In this document: positions 43,485 through 53,895 of the stretch, piece after piece | Numbering within the stretch: the first letter of the stretch is position 1 | Layout: each line of letters opens with the position of its first letter | Assembly: GCA_024236155.1 (NCBI GenBank) | Contig: JACKLA010000002.1 | Span: forward strand, 124,001-188,000 | From: Sphingomonadaceae bacterium | GTDB taxonomy: Bacteria > Pseudomonadota > Alphaproteobacteria > Sphingomonadales > Sphingomonadaceae | Direction of reading: 5' to 3' | Length of the DNA: 64,000 nt | Translations under genes and position numbers: made by a program | Notes under the pieces: model-generated | Told to the model about the DNA's origin: nothing | Database searches by the model: none | Seen by the model: the letters and a program-made list of their open reading frames with translations, nothing else

Positions 43485-43906
43485 GCCGCGCCTCCGGCTT
43501 TCTTGCCTTCCTGGCCCAGCAGTTCGGACGCGACGGTGATATAGCTCTGCCCGGCATCGCGTGCCGCGCATACGGTGGTGTAGACGTCGTTCTTCTGCCG
43601 CGCACCGGCGAGCCGGATCAGCATCGGCAGGTTGATCCCGGCGATCACTTCGATCCGCCCCGCGTCGAGCATCGATATGGCGAGGTTGGACGGTGTGCCG
43701 CCGAACAGGTCGGTCAGGATGATTGCACCCATGCCGCTGTCGACCGACTTGACCGCCGAGGCGATATCCTTGCGGCGTTGTTCCATATCGTCATTTGGGC
43801 CGATGCAGACGGTTGCGACCGCTTCCTGCGGGCCGACGACATGTTCCATCGCCTGCACGAATTCATCGGCCAGATTGCCGTGAGTGACGAGTACCAGACC
43901 GATCAT
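43481..43906 (-). CDS. PTS EIIA component, mannose family
   Basis: The 141-residue cytosolic protein is an EIIA of the mannose (PTS_EIIA-man) type. His9 in GLVLVTHGNLADEF is the phosphorylation site, and the LTDLFGGTPSNLA segment is characteristic. Without EIIB, EIIC or EIID partners in the window it most likely has a regulatory role, as in other Alphaproteobacteria. It is 67 bases after rapZ and overlaps HPr. Confidence 0.92.
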   Translation of the reverse strand: MIGLVLVTHGNLADEFVQAMEHVVGPQEAVATVCIGPNDDMEQRRKDIASAVKSVDSGMGAIILTDLFGGTPSNLAISMLDAGRIEVIAGINLPMLIRLAGARQKNDVYTTVCAARDAGQSYITVASELLGQEGKKAGGAA

Positions 43907-43973
43907 AAAATGCTTCGCACGCTTTCCCGGCCATAGCTCTGCCCCGTTGCGCGGTATGGGAAGATGGCCCTGT

Positions 43974-44909
43974 TCATGCCTTGCGCCCTTCGATCTCGTC
44001 CGCCGCGCGCGAACCCAGATTGCGATGGATGACCGTGGGCGAAAATCCCGCGCTGCGCAAGGCCTCGTCCATCTGCGCAGTGGTGTATACCGAGCGGTGT
44101 CTCCCCCCGGTACAACCGAAGCCGATATTGACGTAGCTTTTGCCCTGCGCGCGGTAACGCGGCAGCAGGGTCAGCAGCAGGTCGCGCATCTGGGCAAAGG
44201 CGGTGGCAAAGGCCGGATCCTTGCGGACATAGGCGCCAACCGGCTCATCCAGCCCGGTCTGCTCGCGCAGTTCCTCCACCCAGTGCGGGTTGTCGAGGAA
44301 GCGCATGTCGAACACCAGATCGGCCAGCGGTGGTGTGCCGCGCGCAAAGCCGAAGCTCGACAGGATGATCGACATTTCCTGCGGCGCGCTGTGCGAAAAC
44401 GCCTCGCGGATCGCCTGCTGCAAATCGTTGCTCGAATATTCGGTGGTGTCGATTACCGCATCGGCCCAGCGCCGCAGCGGTTCGAGCAATTCGCGTTCGG
44501 CCTGGATGCCCACGCGTACCGGGCGACCGCTCGCCATAGGGTGGCGGCGGCGGGTTTCGTTATAGCGCCGCTCCAGCTCGCCGCTGCCGCAGTCGATAAA
44601 CAGTGTGGTGAGCAAGACGTCGCTGCGCGCGGTCAGCTTTTTCACCCGCTCGATGATGTCATGCGGCACGAAGCCGCGAGTGCGCGAATCGAAACCGATG
44701 GCGAGCGGCCCTGACGTATGGCGCTCCCCCTCCGCACCTACCAGCCTGCCGAGCAGGCGGATCGGGAAATTGTCGATTGCCTCCCAGCCGAGGTCTTCGA
44801 GCACCCGCAATGCCGTGGTCTTGCCTGCGCCTGAAAGTCCGGTGACCAGCAGGATACGCTGCCGCTCATCGGGCAGGGCTTGGTCGGGTTCGGGCGAATC
44901 GGCGGGCAT
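43974..44909 (-). CDS. rapZ: RNase adapter protein RapZ
   Basis: The 311-residue P-loop protein has Walker A LLVTGLSGAGKTTAL and the conserved IGFDSRTRGF, SFGFARG and IGFGCTGGRHRSVY segments of RapZ/YvcJ. In enterobacteria RapZ directs RNase E to the GlmZ small RNA; in Alphaproteobacteria its partner is less clear. It is located between hprK and EIIA in the operon, as in many relatives. Confidence 0.95.
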   Translation of the reverse strand: MPADSPEPDQALPDERQRILLVTGLSGAGKTTALRVLEDLGWEAIDNFPIRLLGRLVGAEGERHTSGPLAIGFDSRTRGFVPHDIIERVKKLTARSDVLLTTLFIDCGSGELERRYNETRRRHPMASGRPVRVGIQAERELLEPLRRWADAVIDTTEYSSNDLQQAIREAFSHSAPQEMSIILSSFGFARGTPPLADLVFDMRFLDNPHWVEELREQTGLDEPVGAYVRKDPAFATAFAQMRDLLLTLLPRYRAQGKSYVNIGFGCTGGRHRSVYTTAQMDEALRSAGFSPTVIHRNLGSRAADEIEGRKA

Positions 44910-44971
44910 GGGTGCGCGGGTTTGCGCGTTATCGGTCGCTGTGAAAAGGGTGAATTGAGTGGAGCCTCACC

Positions 44972-45388
44972 TCATACTGCCAGGCCGTGGATCGCCAGCG
45001 CATGCTCTGCACGCAGGGCGTCTGCCGAACCGCCAAGGGCAAAGCGCAATGCGGGAACCAGCACCCCCTCGACCTCTATCTCCTTTGCCTGTTCGACGAA
45101 ACGCGGTGCTGCCGGATCGATCGTCAGGACCAGCGCAACGGGTGCTGTGGCTGCGGGAAAACGCACCAGCCCCACATTGCGGATTTCGAGCAGTCCGGCG
45201 GTAGCATCGGGCGGGCTGGCCACCAGCTGGCCGCACTTCAGGGCCAGGGCAACGCCATCGTCGCCCACCAGCTGTGCGCCCCGGTCGATCAGCGCCAGCG
45301 CCAGCGTTGACTTGCCGCAGCCTGGCTTGCCTTCGATCAGGATGGCGCGCCCGTCGATCGCCACGGCGGTGGATTGGCGCAACCTCAT
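44972..45388 (-). CDS. hprK: HPr kinase/phosphorylase, short catalytic-domain form
   Basis: The 138-residue protein has only the C-terminal catalytic domain of HprK, less than half the length of the Gram-positive enzyme. Walker A is GKPGCGKS at 20-27, LVGDDGVAL follows with the metal/phosphorylase aspartates, and GLLEIRNVGLV is the HprK signature. It phosphorylates HPr on serine. It starts four bases after chvG. Short HprK next to ChvG is the standard alphaproteobacterial arrangement. Confidence 0.92.
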   Translation of the reverse strand: MRLRQSTAVAIDGRAILIEGKPGCGKSTLALALIDRGAQLVGDDGVALALKCGQLVASPPDATAGLLEIRNVGLVRFPAATAPVALVLTIDPAAPRFVEQAKEIEVEGVLVPALRFALGGSADALRAEHALAIHGLAV

Positions 45389-45392
45389 GCAA

Positions 45393-46973
45393 TCAGGCCG
45401 GGCGCCACGCTGCATTGGGCAGGCGCAGCACCAGCTTTGCGCCGGGCTGGCCCTTGTCGCGCGCCATGGCCACAAGTGCGCCATCATGCGCTTCGGCAAT
45501 GGTACGGGCGATCGCGAGGCCCAGCCCGCTGTGGTTGCCGAAGTCCTCCGCATCGGGCCGCACCGAATGGAAGCGGGTGAAGACCTTTTCGCGGGCGTCC
45601 TCGGGGATGCCCATGCCTTCGTCCTCGACCACCAGCGCAACGCATTCGTCATCCATGGTAATAGCCAGCTCGATCTTCCCGCCGGGGGGCGAGAAGGACA
45701 CGGCATTGTCGAGCAAATTGTCGATCACCCGTTCGATCCGCGCAGGCACGACGAGCACATGGGCGTGGCCCATCGGACGCTTCAAGGTGATGGGATGTCC
45801 TTCGTTCTCGTTGCGGTTCTCGCGCCGTTCGATGATCGCCTCGGTCAATGCGCCGAGTTCGACCTGTTCCAGCGTTGCACGCGAGATTTCCGCATCGACG
45901 CGGCTCGCGTCTGAAATCTCGGTCACGAGACGGTCGATCCGCCGCACATCGTGCGAGGCGATGTCGAGCAATTGCGCCCGCAGTTCGGGATCCTCCACCT
46001 TTCCGAGGGACTCGACCGCGCTCCGCAGCGAAGCGAGCGGGTTCTTGATCTCATGCGCGACATCGGCGGCGAAATGCTCGACCGCGTCGATCCGCCCGCG
46101 CAGGGCGTTGGTCATGTCGGATACGGCGCGGGCGAGCAGGCCTATCTCATCCTTGCGATGCGGCAGGCGGGGCACCTCGACGTCGCGCTCGCGCCCAAGC
46201 CTCACGCGCTGGGCTGCCTTCGACAGGCTGCGCAGCGGCTGGACGATGGTGCGCGCCATATAGAGCGAGAGCATGATCGAGCCGACCAGGGCGAGCATCA
46301 CCGCAATACCCAGCGTCGAGCGCGCACTGCGCACTGCTTCGGTAATGTCGACCGCATTGCGGGTGGTCAGCAGTGTCGCGCCATTGGTGCCGACCGGCGC
46401 GGCGGCGGTGATCACCGGCGAGCCGTCGAACCAGTCGCGCAGCTGGATCTGGCTTAACCCAGTTTCACGCGCGCGGGCGAGCTCCGGCCAGTCGTCGGCC
46501 ATATCGGATTCGTGTTCGACATAGTCCTCGACCGGTTCGGCCGAAACCACCGTATCGACGATCTTGTCGAGTGTTTGTGCCCAGTCGTCACTCCAGTCGT
46601 CCTTGCTGACATCGGCCAGCTTGAACGAAGGTTCGGCGAGCGCAAAACTGTCTGCCCATAGCAGGCCCTCGGCATCGAACATGCGCAACCGCATGCGCTG
46701 CTCCTTGCCGATCTGGACCAGCAGCGCCTCCTGCCGTTCACGGGTCGCGCCCGCCAGCGCCTCGGCGGTGATCTGCGCCTCGATCCGCGCGAGCTTGTAG
46801 CGTTCGCCCAGCAACTGCTTGCGATAGCCATCGAGGTAGAAGATGCCGCCACCCAGCAGCGCCAGCGGCAACAGGTTCACCGCAAGGATGCGCGAGGTGA
46901 GCGAGAGCCGATTGGCCCAGCTCAGCCTTTCGAGCCCGACGTCGAAACGGCGCGATTTTGCCTGCTCAGCCAT
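45393..46973 (-). CDS. chvG: Sensor histidine kinase ChvG
   Basis: The 526-residue membrane kinase has an N-terminal membrane span (ILAVNLLPLALLGGGIFYL), a periplasmic sensor domain (about 60-260), a second span, a HAMP linker (RTIVQPLRSLSKAAQRV), the H box VAHEIKNPLASLRSAVE and an ATPase domain with NLLDNAVSFSPPGG and HSGLGLAIA. ChvG senses envelope stress or acidity in Alphaproteobacteria and is normally kept off by ExoR, which is not in the window. The start at 46973 overlaps the chvI end by eight bases. Confidence 0.93.
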   Translation of the reverse strand: MAEQAKSRRFDVGLERLSWANRLSLTSRILAVNLLPLALLGGGIFYLDGYRKQLLGERYKLARIEAQITAEALAGATRERQEALLVQIGKEQRMRLRMFDAEGLLWADSFALAEPSFKLADVSKDDWSDDWAQTLDKIVDTVVSAEPVEDYVEHESDMADDWPELARARETGLSQIQLRDWFDGSPVITAAAPVGTNGATLLTTRNAVDITEAVRSARSTLGIAVMLALVGSIMLSLYMARTIVQPLRSLSKAAQRVRLGRERDVEVPRLPHRKDEIGLLARAVSDMTNALRGRIDAVEHFAADVAHEIKNPLASLRSAVESLGKVEDPELRAQLLDIASHDVRRIDRLVTEISDASRVDAEISRATLEQVELGALTEAIIERRENRNENEGHPITLKRPMGHAHVLVVPARIERVIDNLLDNAVSFSPPGGKIELAITMDDECVALVVEDEGMGIPEDAREKVFTRFHSVRPDAEDFGNHSGLGLAIARTIAEAHDGALVAMARDKGQPGAKLVLRLPNAAWRPA

Positions 46974-47715
46974 CGGTAAAGCTGTAACCGGCCCCGTAAA
47001 GCGTCTCGATCGCGCCGAATTGCGAGTCGACCGAACGGAACTTGCGCCGCATGCGCTTGATATGGCTGTCGACCGTGCGGTCATCGACGAAGATGTCGTC
47101 CGGATAGGCGGCATCCATCAGCTGGTTGCGCGACTTGATCACTCCGGGGCGGGCGGCCAGCGCCTCCAGGATGAGGAATTCCGTGACCGTAAGCGACACC
47201 GGCTTGCCGTCCCAGCTGACATAGTGTCGTGCCGGATCCATCAGCAGGCGCCCGCGAGTGATCGTGTCACCGGGGCTTTCCGCATTGTCTTCGCTGCCCT
47301 CGATCATGACCATCGCGCGCGCATCGCTGCGGCGCAGGATGGCACGGATGCGCGCGGTGAGCAGGCGGATACTGAACGGCTTGGCAATATAGTCGTCCGC
47401 GCCGAGCTGGAGCCCGGCTTCCTCGTCCTGTTCATCGTCCTTGCTTGTCAGGAAGATAACGGGGAGGGCCGAGTTCTGCCGCAGGCGGCGCAGCAGTTCC
47501 ATGCCGTCCATCTTGGGCATCTTGATGTCGAATACGGCAAGGTCGGGCGGGTTTTCCAGCAGTGCCTTCAACGCCGCCTCGCCATCCGAATAGAGCCGCG
47601 TGACGAAGCCCTCCGCCTGCAGCGCGATCGATACCGTGGTCAGGATGTTGCGGTCATCGTCGACCAGCGCGATGACTTGCTGGCCGGGCGTCGATTCCGC
47701 CTGTTTGTCGGACAT
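46966..47715 (-). CDS. chvI: Response regulator ChvI (OmpR family)
   Basis: The 249-residue regulator has a receiver domain with LVDDDRNIL, phospho-acceptor aspartate in AVFDIKMPKMDG, LTSK and IAKPF, and a C-terminal OmpR-type winged helix (SLTVTEFLILEALAARPG, DDRTVDSHIKRMRRKF). GGAGAG precedes the ATG at 47715. It heads the chvG-hprK-rapZ-EIIA-HPr operon and is divergent from pckA, across a 257-base regulatory spacer. Confidence 0.95.
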   Translation of the reverse strand: MSDKQAESTPGQQVIALVDDDRNILTTVSIALQAEGFVTRLYSDGEAALKALLENPPDLAVFDIKMPKMDGMELLRRLRQNSALPVIFLTSKDDEQDEEAGLQLGADDYIAKPFSIRLLTARIRAILRRSDARAMVMIEGSEDNAESPGDTITRGRLLMDPARHYVSWDGKPVSLTVTEFLILEALAARPGVIKSRNQLMDAAYPDDIFVDDRTVDSHIKRMRRKFRSVDSQFGAIETLYGAGYSFTDG

Positions 47716-47796
47716 GCTCTCTCCGCTTGCCATGGGTGTGGGCGTGTGCCGACAAGGCTAGACGCTCTCGCACGACTAGACAACGCGGTAGAACAG

Positions 47797-47836
47797 CTTG
47801 TCGCAGGAAAGCTATTGCCATCCACAGTGCGACAAG
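47797..47836. promoter_or_regulatory. Inverted repeat CTTGTCGCA / TGCGACAAG between chvI and pckA
   Basis: CTTGTCGCA at 47797-47805 and TGCGACAAG at 47828-47836 are perfect inverted copies 22 bases apart, and a third CGACAAG occurs at 47750. They lie in the shared 257-base promoter region of chvI and pckA. They may be sites for ChvI itself or another regulator; this is inference. Confidence 0.4.
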
Positions 47837-47972
47837 ACTCGGTTTGACGTATGGGCGGGGCGCGATTATGCGCAGCCGCGACCCGTGGTGCATAGGTATG
47901 CACACGAATCGGGCTGCCGATTATCCCCCTTCTGCCCGGCCCTTTTATGTCCGGCATCGCCAGGAGACACAC

Positions 47973-49583
<1,611 letters not shown>

Positions 49584-49617
49584 TCCGGGGCGAACCGAAT
49601 TTACAGTTGGAGAGGGA

Positions 49618-49648
49618 GACCCCCGCACGGGAAACCGGAGCGGGGGTC
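49618..49648 (+). terminator. Hairpin terminator after pckA
   Basis: GACCCCCGC at 49618-49626 pairs with GCGGGGGTC at 49640-49648 around a 13-base loop. The tail is CGTTCTGTCTGG, only weakly T-rich. It lies 35 bases after the pckA stop. Confidence 0.6.
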
Positions 49649-49753
49649 CGTTCTGTCTGGCCGGATCATTTGGCGATTTTACATCATGTCATTGGGCGGA
49701 TCGCGCCGGGTGATGTAACATGCCCTCAAGATTCGCAGCAGACGGAGGAATCT

Positions 49754-50077
49754 ATGAGCATTCTCGACGGTATCCTGAAGAGCATCGGCGGCGCGCCGGA
49801 CGATGTGAAGAACCTCGCCGAAAAGGTCGGCATCGATCCCGCAATGGCCGAAAAGGCAATCGCGGCGCTTGGCAAATCGCATCAGGAAGATGGCGATACG
49901 GTCGAACTGGCTGCGGCCAAGACGGGCCTCGGTGCCGGTACGCTGAAGCAGATCGTCGACCAGATCGGCGGTGAGGGTTCGCTCAGCAGTTTTGCGTCGA
50001 TGATCGACAAGGACGGCGATGGAAATCCGCTGGATGATCTGGCCGGAATGGCGAAGGGCCTGTTCGGCAAGAAGTAA
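49754..50077 (+). CDS. Small protein with EF-hand-like loop, unknown function
   Basis: The 107-residue protein starts MSILDGILKSIGGAP and is rich in short helices. Near the end it has DKDGDGNPLDDL, a calcium-loop-like DxDxDG motif also found at the end of other small DUF937-type proteins. GGAGGAA precedes the ATG at 49754. It is followed 15 bases later by a DUF937 protein, so the two are probably one operon. Function unknown. Confidence 0.6.
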   Translation: MSILDGILKSIGGAPDDVKNLAEKVGIDPAMAEKAIAALGKSHQEDGDTVELAAAKTGLGAGTLKQIVDQIGGEGSLSSFASMIDKDGDGNPLDDLAGMAKGLFGKK

Positions 50078-50092
50078 GCGGGGAGCGACAAT

Positions 50093-50590
50093 ATGAGCCT
50101 GGCACAAATTCTCCAGCAGTCCGGCGCCATTGAAAGCATGGCCAAGGAACTCGGCATCGACGAACAAACCGCGCGCGTCGGTGCGGGCGCACTGCTCCCG
50201 GCGATTGTCGCGGGCATGGGGCGCAGCGCCACCGGCGGCAGTGGATCGTCCGACCCGCTTGGCGGGCTGGGCGGCCTTGCCGGGGCGATCCTTGGCGGCG
50301 GGGGCGGCGGCATGCTCGAATCCGTCCTCGCGCCCAAGCCCACTCCGACCCAGCAGGGTAACGACATCCTCGGTTCGATCTTCGGCAGCAAGGATGTCAG
50401 CCGCAGCGTGGCGGGTGAAGTTGCCGCGATGACAGGCCTTGATGAGGGGATGCTCAAGAAAATGCTGCCGATCCTCGCCATGGCGGTTGCGGGCTACCTC
50501 GCCAATCGCGGTTCGCAGGGCGACACCGCAGGCGGAAATCCGCTGGGCGGTATCCTGGGATCGATTATCGGCGGGCTGGCTTCGCGCTGA
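50093..50590 (+). CDS. DUF937 (YidB-like) protein
   Basis: The 165-residue protein opens with MSLAQILQQSGAIESMAKE and GIDEQTARVGAGALLPAIVAG, typical of DUF937, then has a long glycine-rich linker and a second helical block ending in GNPLGGILGSIIGGLASR. No signal peptide is seen. The family includes E. coli YidB, whose role is unclear. It shares an operon with the preceding small gene. Confidence 0.7.
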   Translation: MSLAQILQQSGAIESMAKELGIDEQTARVGAGALLPAIVAGMGRSATGGSGSSDPLGGLGGLAGAILGGGGGGMLESVLAPKPTPTQQGNDILGSIFGSKDVSRSVAGEVAAMTGLDEGMLKKMLPILAMAVAGYLANRGSQGDTAGGNPLGGILGSIIGGLASR

Positions 50591-50671
50591 TTGCCAGTAT
50601 TTCGAGCATCAAGATGGATGCGGGCTGGCCTTGGTGGCTGGCCCGCGTTTCACTTCAGCGAAGTACTCAAT

Positions 50672-52162
50672 GTGAAACTACATCTTTTCCGCTTCTTGAT
50701 AGCACTCGCCTGTGCAGCAAGCGCAATGCCCGCTGCAGCCAAATGGCATGTGGCGGGAAGCCGACATTTTGTCGTCTATGTCGATGGTGAAAAGGACGAT
50801 GTAGAGCGGTTCGCCACTCTTCTGGAAAGATATGCATCGGCGATATCGGTTGCTTCCGGCATCGACTTGCCCGTTCCCAGCCCCTCTGCCCGGCTCACCG
50901 TTTTCGTTGTCGATGACCGGGCCGATATGCGCAAATTGCTCAACGGTGGTAGCAGGCTGGTCACCGGTTTTTACCTGCCACGAGCGACCGGCTCGGTTGC
51001 TTTCGTTCCATCGATCGATTTGTCGGCGAGAAAATATCCCGTCCCGCTGATCGTCCTGCTGCATGAATATGCCCATCACTATATGGCTCTGGGTAACCGG
51101 TCGACTGCGCCCTTGTGGCTGCGGGAAGGGTTCGCCGAGTATCTGGCATCGGCGAGATTCCTCAAGGACGGCTCGGTTGAATTTGGCCATCCTGCATCGC
51201 ATCGCTGGCGTGAACTGCTGTTCATGGAAAAGGCACCGTTGCGCGAGATGCTGGGCGATGACAGCCGCGATCCCGCCAGCCAGGCTTCGTATGACGGATA
51301 TTATGGTAAGGCGTGGCTGCTCTACCACTATCTGGCTACCTCGCCCGAACGTGCAGGTCAGCTCGACGCATATCGAAGCGCCATCGCTTCCGGGACGTCA
51401 CCGTCAGAGGCGGCACGCGCCATATTCGGGGAATTCGCGAATCTCGAAAGAGCGTTGTTAAATCACTACCGAAATTGGGAGACTGTTGCGGTAAAGGTTT
51501 ACGCGAAAGACCTGTCGACGGGGCCGGTAATCGTAACCGAACTGGGTGATGCCGAAGCGACTATTTTGCCGGTCGAGATGCAACTGAAAAAAGGTGTAAG
51601 TGGCGAAGTCGCGCAAGGCGCTGCGGTGACGGCCGCCAAGATTGCCGAACGCTATCCCGATAGTGCAGTTGTTCTTGCTGACCTTGCGCATGCCCTGTTC
51701 GACGCTGGGGATGACGCGGGTAGCATCGATGCAGCCAATCGCGCGCTGGCGCTCGATCCAACCAACAAGGATGCACTCCTGTACAAGGGCTACGCATTGT
51801 TCCGGCAGGCTCCGACGGCAGCCGATTCCGACCGAGCATATGGCGAAGCCATGAATGTCTTCGCGGCTCTTAATGCGCTTGAGAACGATCACCCGGTGCC
51901 GTTGGTCCAGCTCTACCGCAGTTTTGTGGAGCGGGGGCTTGAACCGACGGAGCAGGCGAAACAGGCGCTGGCGCGTGCAGCAGAACTTGCGCCGCACGAC
52001 CGGTATCTGCAACTGGCCGCCGCTGCTATGCATGCACGTGATGGACGGATAGCAGAAGCGCAGCGTCTTCTGTCTGCGATTGCGTTCGATCCTCATGGAG
52101 AGGATGCGGCATCACAGGCTCGTGATATGCTGGGACAGCTGGGAATGGCTGCGCAGCACTAA
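50672..52162 (+). CDS. Secreted HExxH metallopeptidase-like protein with TPR repeats
   Basis: The 496-residue product starts at GTG and has a signal peptide (HLFRFLIALACAASAMPAAA). The N-terminal half carries a gluzincin-type site, HEYAHHY then WLREGFAEYLA with the downstream glutamate. The C-terminal half has TPR-like repeats (about 345-490, AIDAANRALALDP-type helices). It is probably a periplasmic or outer-membrane-associated metallopeptidase. Its convergent neighbour at 52208-53785 is a full-length paralogue. Confidence 0.75.
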   Translation: MKLHLFRFLIALACAASAMPAAAKWHVAGSRHFVVYVDGEKDDVERFATLLERYASAISVASGIDLPVPSPSARLTVFVVDDRADMRKLLNGGSRLVTGFYLPRATGSVAFVPSIDLSARKYPVPLIVLLHEYAHHYMALGNRSTAPLWLREGFAEYLASARFLKDGSVEFGHPASHRWRELLFMEKAPLREMLGDDSRDPASQASYDGYYGKAWLLYHYLATSPERAGQLDAYRSAIASGTSPSEAARAIFGEFANLERALLNHYRNWETVAVKVYAKDLSTGPVIVTELGDAEATILPVEMQLKKGVSGEVAQGAAVTAAKIAERYPDSAVVLADLAHALFDAGDDAGSIDAANRALALDPTNKDALLYKGYALFRQAPTAADSDRAYGEAMNVFAALNALENDHPVPLVQLYRSFVERGLEPTEQAKQALARAAELAPHDRYLQLAAAAMHARDGRIAEAQRLLSAIAFDPHGEDAASQARDMLGQLGMAAQH

Positions 52163-52207
52163 CATCGGCGGTCACAGTTTTTTGAACGGCGAGATCAATG
52201 GTCTTTG

Positions 52208-53785
52208 CTATGGTTGCCTAGCTTCCCCATCACCGTCATTCTCGCCGCCGTCATCGGTAATAATATCCGGAATTTCCACAATTACCGGCGGGTTGGACGG
52301 TTCGCCCTCAACGGCGTTTTCCAGCAAATCGCGGAACAGGGATGCGCGTTCGGCCAGCGGGCCACCATGCGGGTTGCTCGCCACAGGGGCGAGTGAGCGC
52401 CTCGCAAGGTCGATCTTGCCTTCCTGCGCCTGCATGACCGCCACCTGGAACCACAGACCGTGGTCGAACGGCGCCAGGAGCGCCGCCCGTTCCAGTGCAT
52501 GCCTCGCATTCTCGGGCGGTTCCAGGCCGCGTTCGGCAAAGCTGCGATAGTAATAGATCAGCGGGAGAGGGTGATCATTCTCGCGCCGGTTGAGTGCGCT
52601 GAACGGCTTCATCGCTTCGGTATAGGCTGCATCGCGATCTTCGGCGGTTTCTGCCTTGCGGAACAGTGCATAGCCCTTCTGGACGTAGGCATTGGGCCGG
52701 TCCGGGTCGAGTGCGATGGCCCGATCCGCCGCAGCGATGGCGGCATCGTCATTGCCCGCGTCGAATTCGGCCTCGGCCAGTGCTGTCTGAACGCCCGGGT
52801 CGTTTGGGTATTTGCGCGCGATCTCGCGCGCTTCCTCGACCAGTTCGAGCGCCTCTTCACGATCGACCCCACGCTGCGACTGGATGCGCAGTGGCATCAT
52901 TTCAGCCTCGCCTTCGGGCAGTTCACGAACGGTGATCGCGCCGACCGAAACCTTTTCCGGGGAGAGGTTGTAGACGGTCATCTTGCGGCTGCGTGCGTAG
53001 GCATCGAGCTCCTTCTCCAACTTGTCCAGATCGCCGAACACTTCCCGCGCGGCATCGATCGAAGATTTGCCACCGGCAATCGCGTGCAGATATTCACCCA
53101 TCTGCCCGGCCCGCTCGTCAGAGAAATGGAGGTAGTGATAGAGCAACCAACTGCGCCCGTAGAAGGCATCGCTGCGCTTACCCCGGTTGCGACTGTACTG
53201 CTCGTGATCGAACAATTCCTCGGCCGGCACTTCGCGCGCATAGATCAGCTCACCGCGCCGGTGGAGCGCGGGACGCCCCACAATAATCGAACCGTCATCC
53301 TTGAACCGGGTGGATGCATAGAATTCGGCCGCACCTTCGTTGACCCATCGTGGCAGTGATGTGCGCATCGAAGACATGATGAAGTGGTGGGCATATTCGT
53401 GCATCAGGACGATCAGCGAGAAGTCAGTCTCACGGCTGCTGAAGCTGACGCTCTGTACGAACGCGCGCGAACCGCCGGCCCGTGGGATGTAGAAACCCGC
53501 TATCTCGCGACTGCCCGCAAATTCCCGGAATTCGTTGCGATCTCCGACGACAAATATCACTACCCGATTGGACGGGCTCGGGGCTGGCAATTTACGCCCG
53601 GTCAGGAATTCCATCGCCGAATGATAGCGTTCAAGATACTCGGAAAATCGCTCGACATCATCGGCCTTGTCATCGGCGTAGACCACGAAGTGATTGCTCT
53701 CGGCGACGTGCCACTTGGCAGCCGTCGGTGTCGAAAACAGCGCCGAAAACAGCACAAGTGCGAGCAGTAACAGCAGACGGTGCAA
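52208..53785 (-). CDS. Secreted HExxH metallopeptidase-like protein with TPR repeats (paralogue)
   Basis: The 525-residue protein is a paralogue of the gene at 50672, aligned over nearly its whole length. It has a signal peptide (LLLLLALVLFSALFSTPTAA), AKWHVAESNHFVVYADD, the zinc motif HEYAHHF followed by WVNEGAAEFYA, TPR repeats, and an extra acidic tail (DDGGENDGDGE). The two genes are convergent, 45 bases apart, so the pair arose by inverted duplication or one copy inverted later. It lies 110 bases after tdh, in the same direction. Confidence 0.75.
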   Translation of the reverse strand: MHRLLLLLALVLFSALFSTPTAAKWHVAESNHFVVYADDKADDVERFSEYLERYHSAMEFLTGRKLPAPSPSNRVVIFVVGDRNEFREFAGSREIAGFYIPRAGGSRAFVQSVSFSSRETDFSLIVLMHEYAHHFIMSSMRTSLPRWVNEGAAEFYASTRFKDDGSIIVGRPALHRRGELIYAREVPAEELFDHEQYSRNRGKRSDAFYGRSWLLYHYLHFSDERAGQMGEYLHAIAGGKSSIDAAREVFGDLDKLEKELDAYARSRKMTVYNLSPEKVSVGAITVRELPEGEAEMMPLRIQSQRGVDREEALELVEEAREIARKYPNDPGVQTALAEAEFDAGNDDAAIAAADRAIALDPDRPNAYVQKGYALFRKAETAEDRDAAYTEAMKPFSALNRRENDHPLPLIYYYRSFAERGLEPPENARHALERAALLAPFDHGLWFQVAVMQAQEGKIDLARRSLAPVASNPHGGPLAERASLFRDLLENAVEGEPSNPPVIVEIPDIITDDGGENDGDGEARQP

Positions 53786-53895
53786 GTGCGACCTCCCGTC
53801 GAAAATCCAGTCCCAAAAACAACTATATGGAACCGGCGCCGCAGGTAAAGGATCGAATTGCCGTTACTTTGGGTAGGGCGCGGGGCGCGTGTGTG

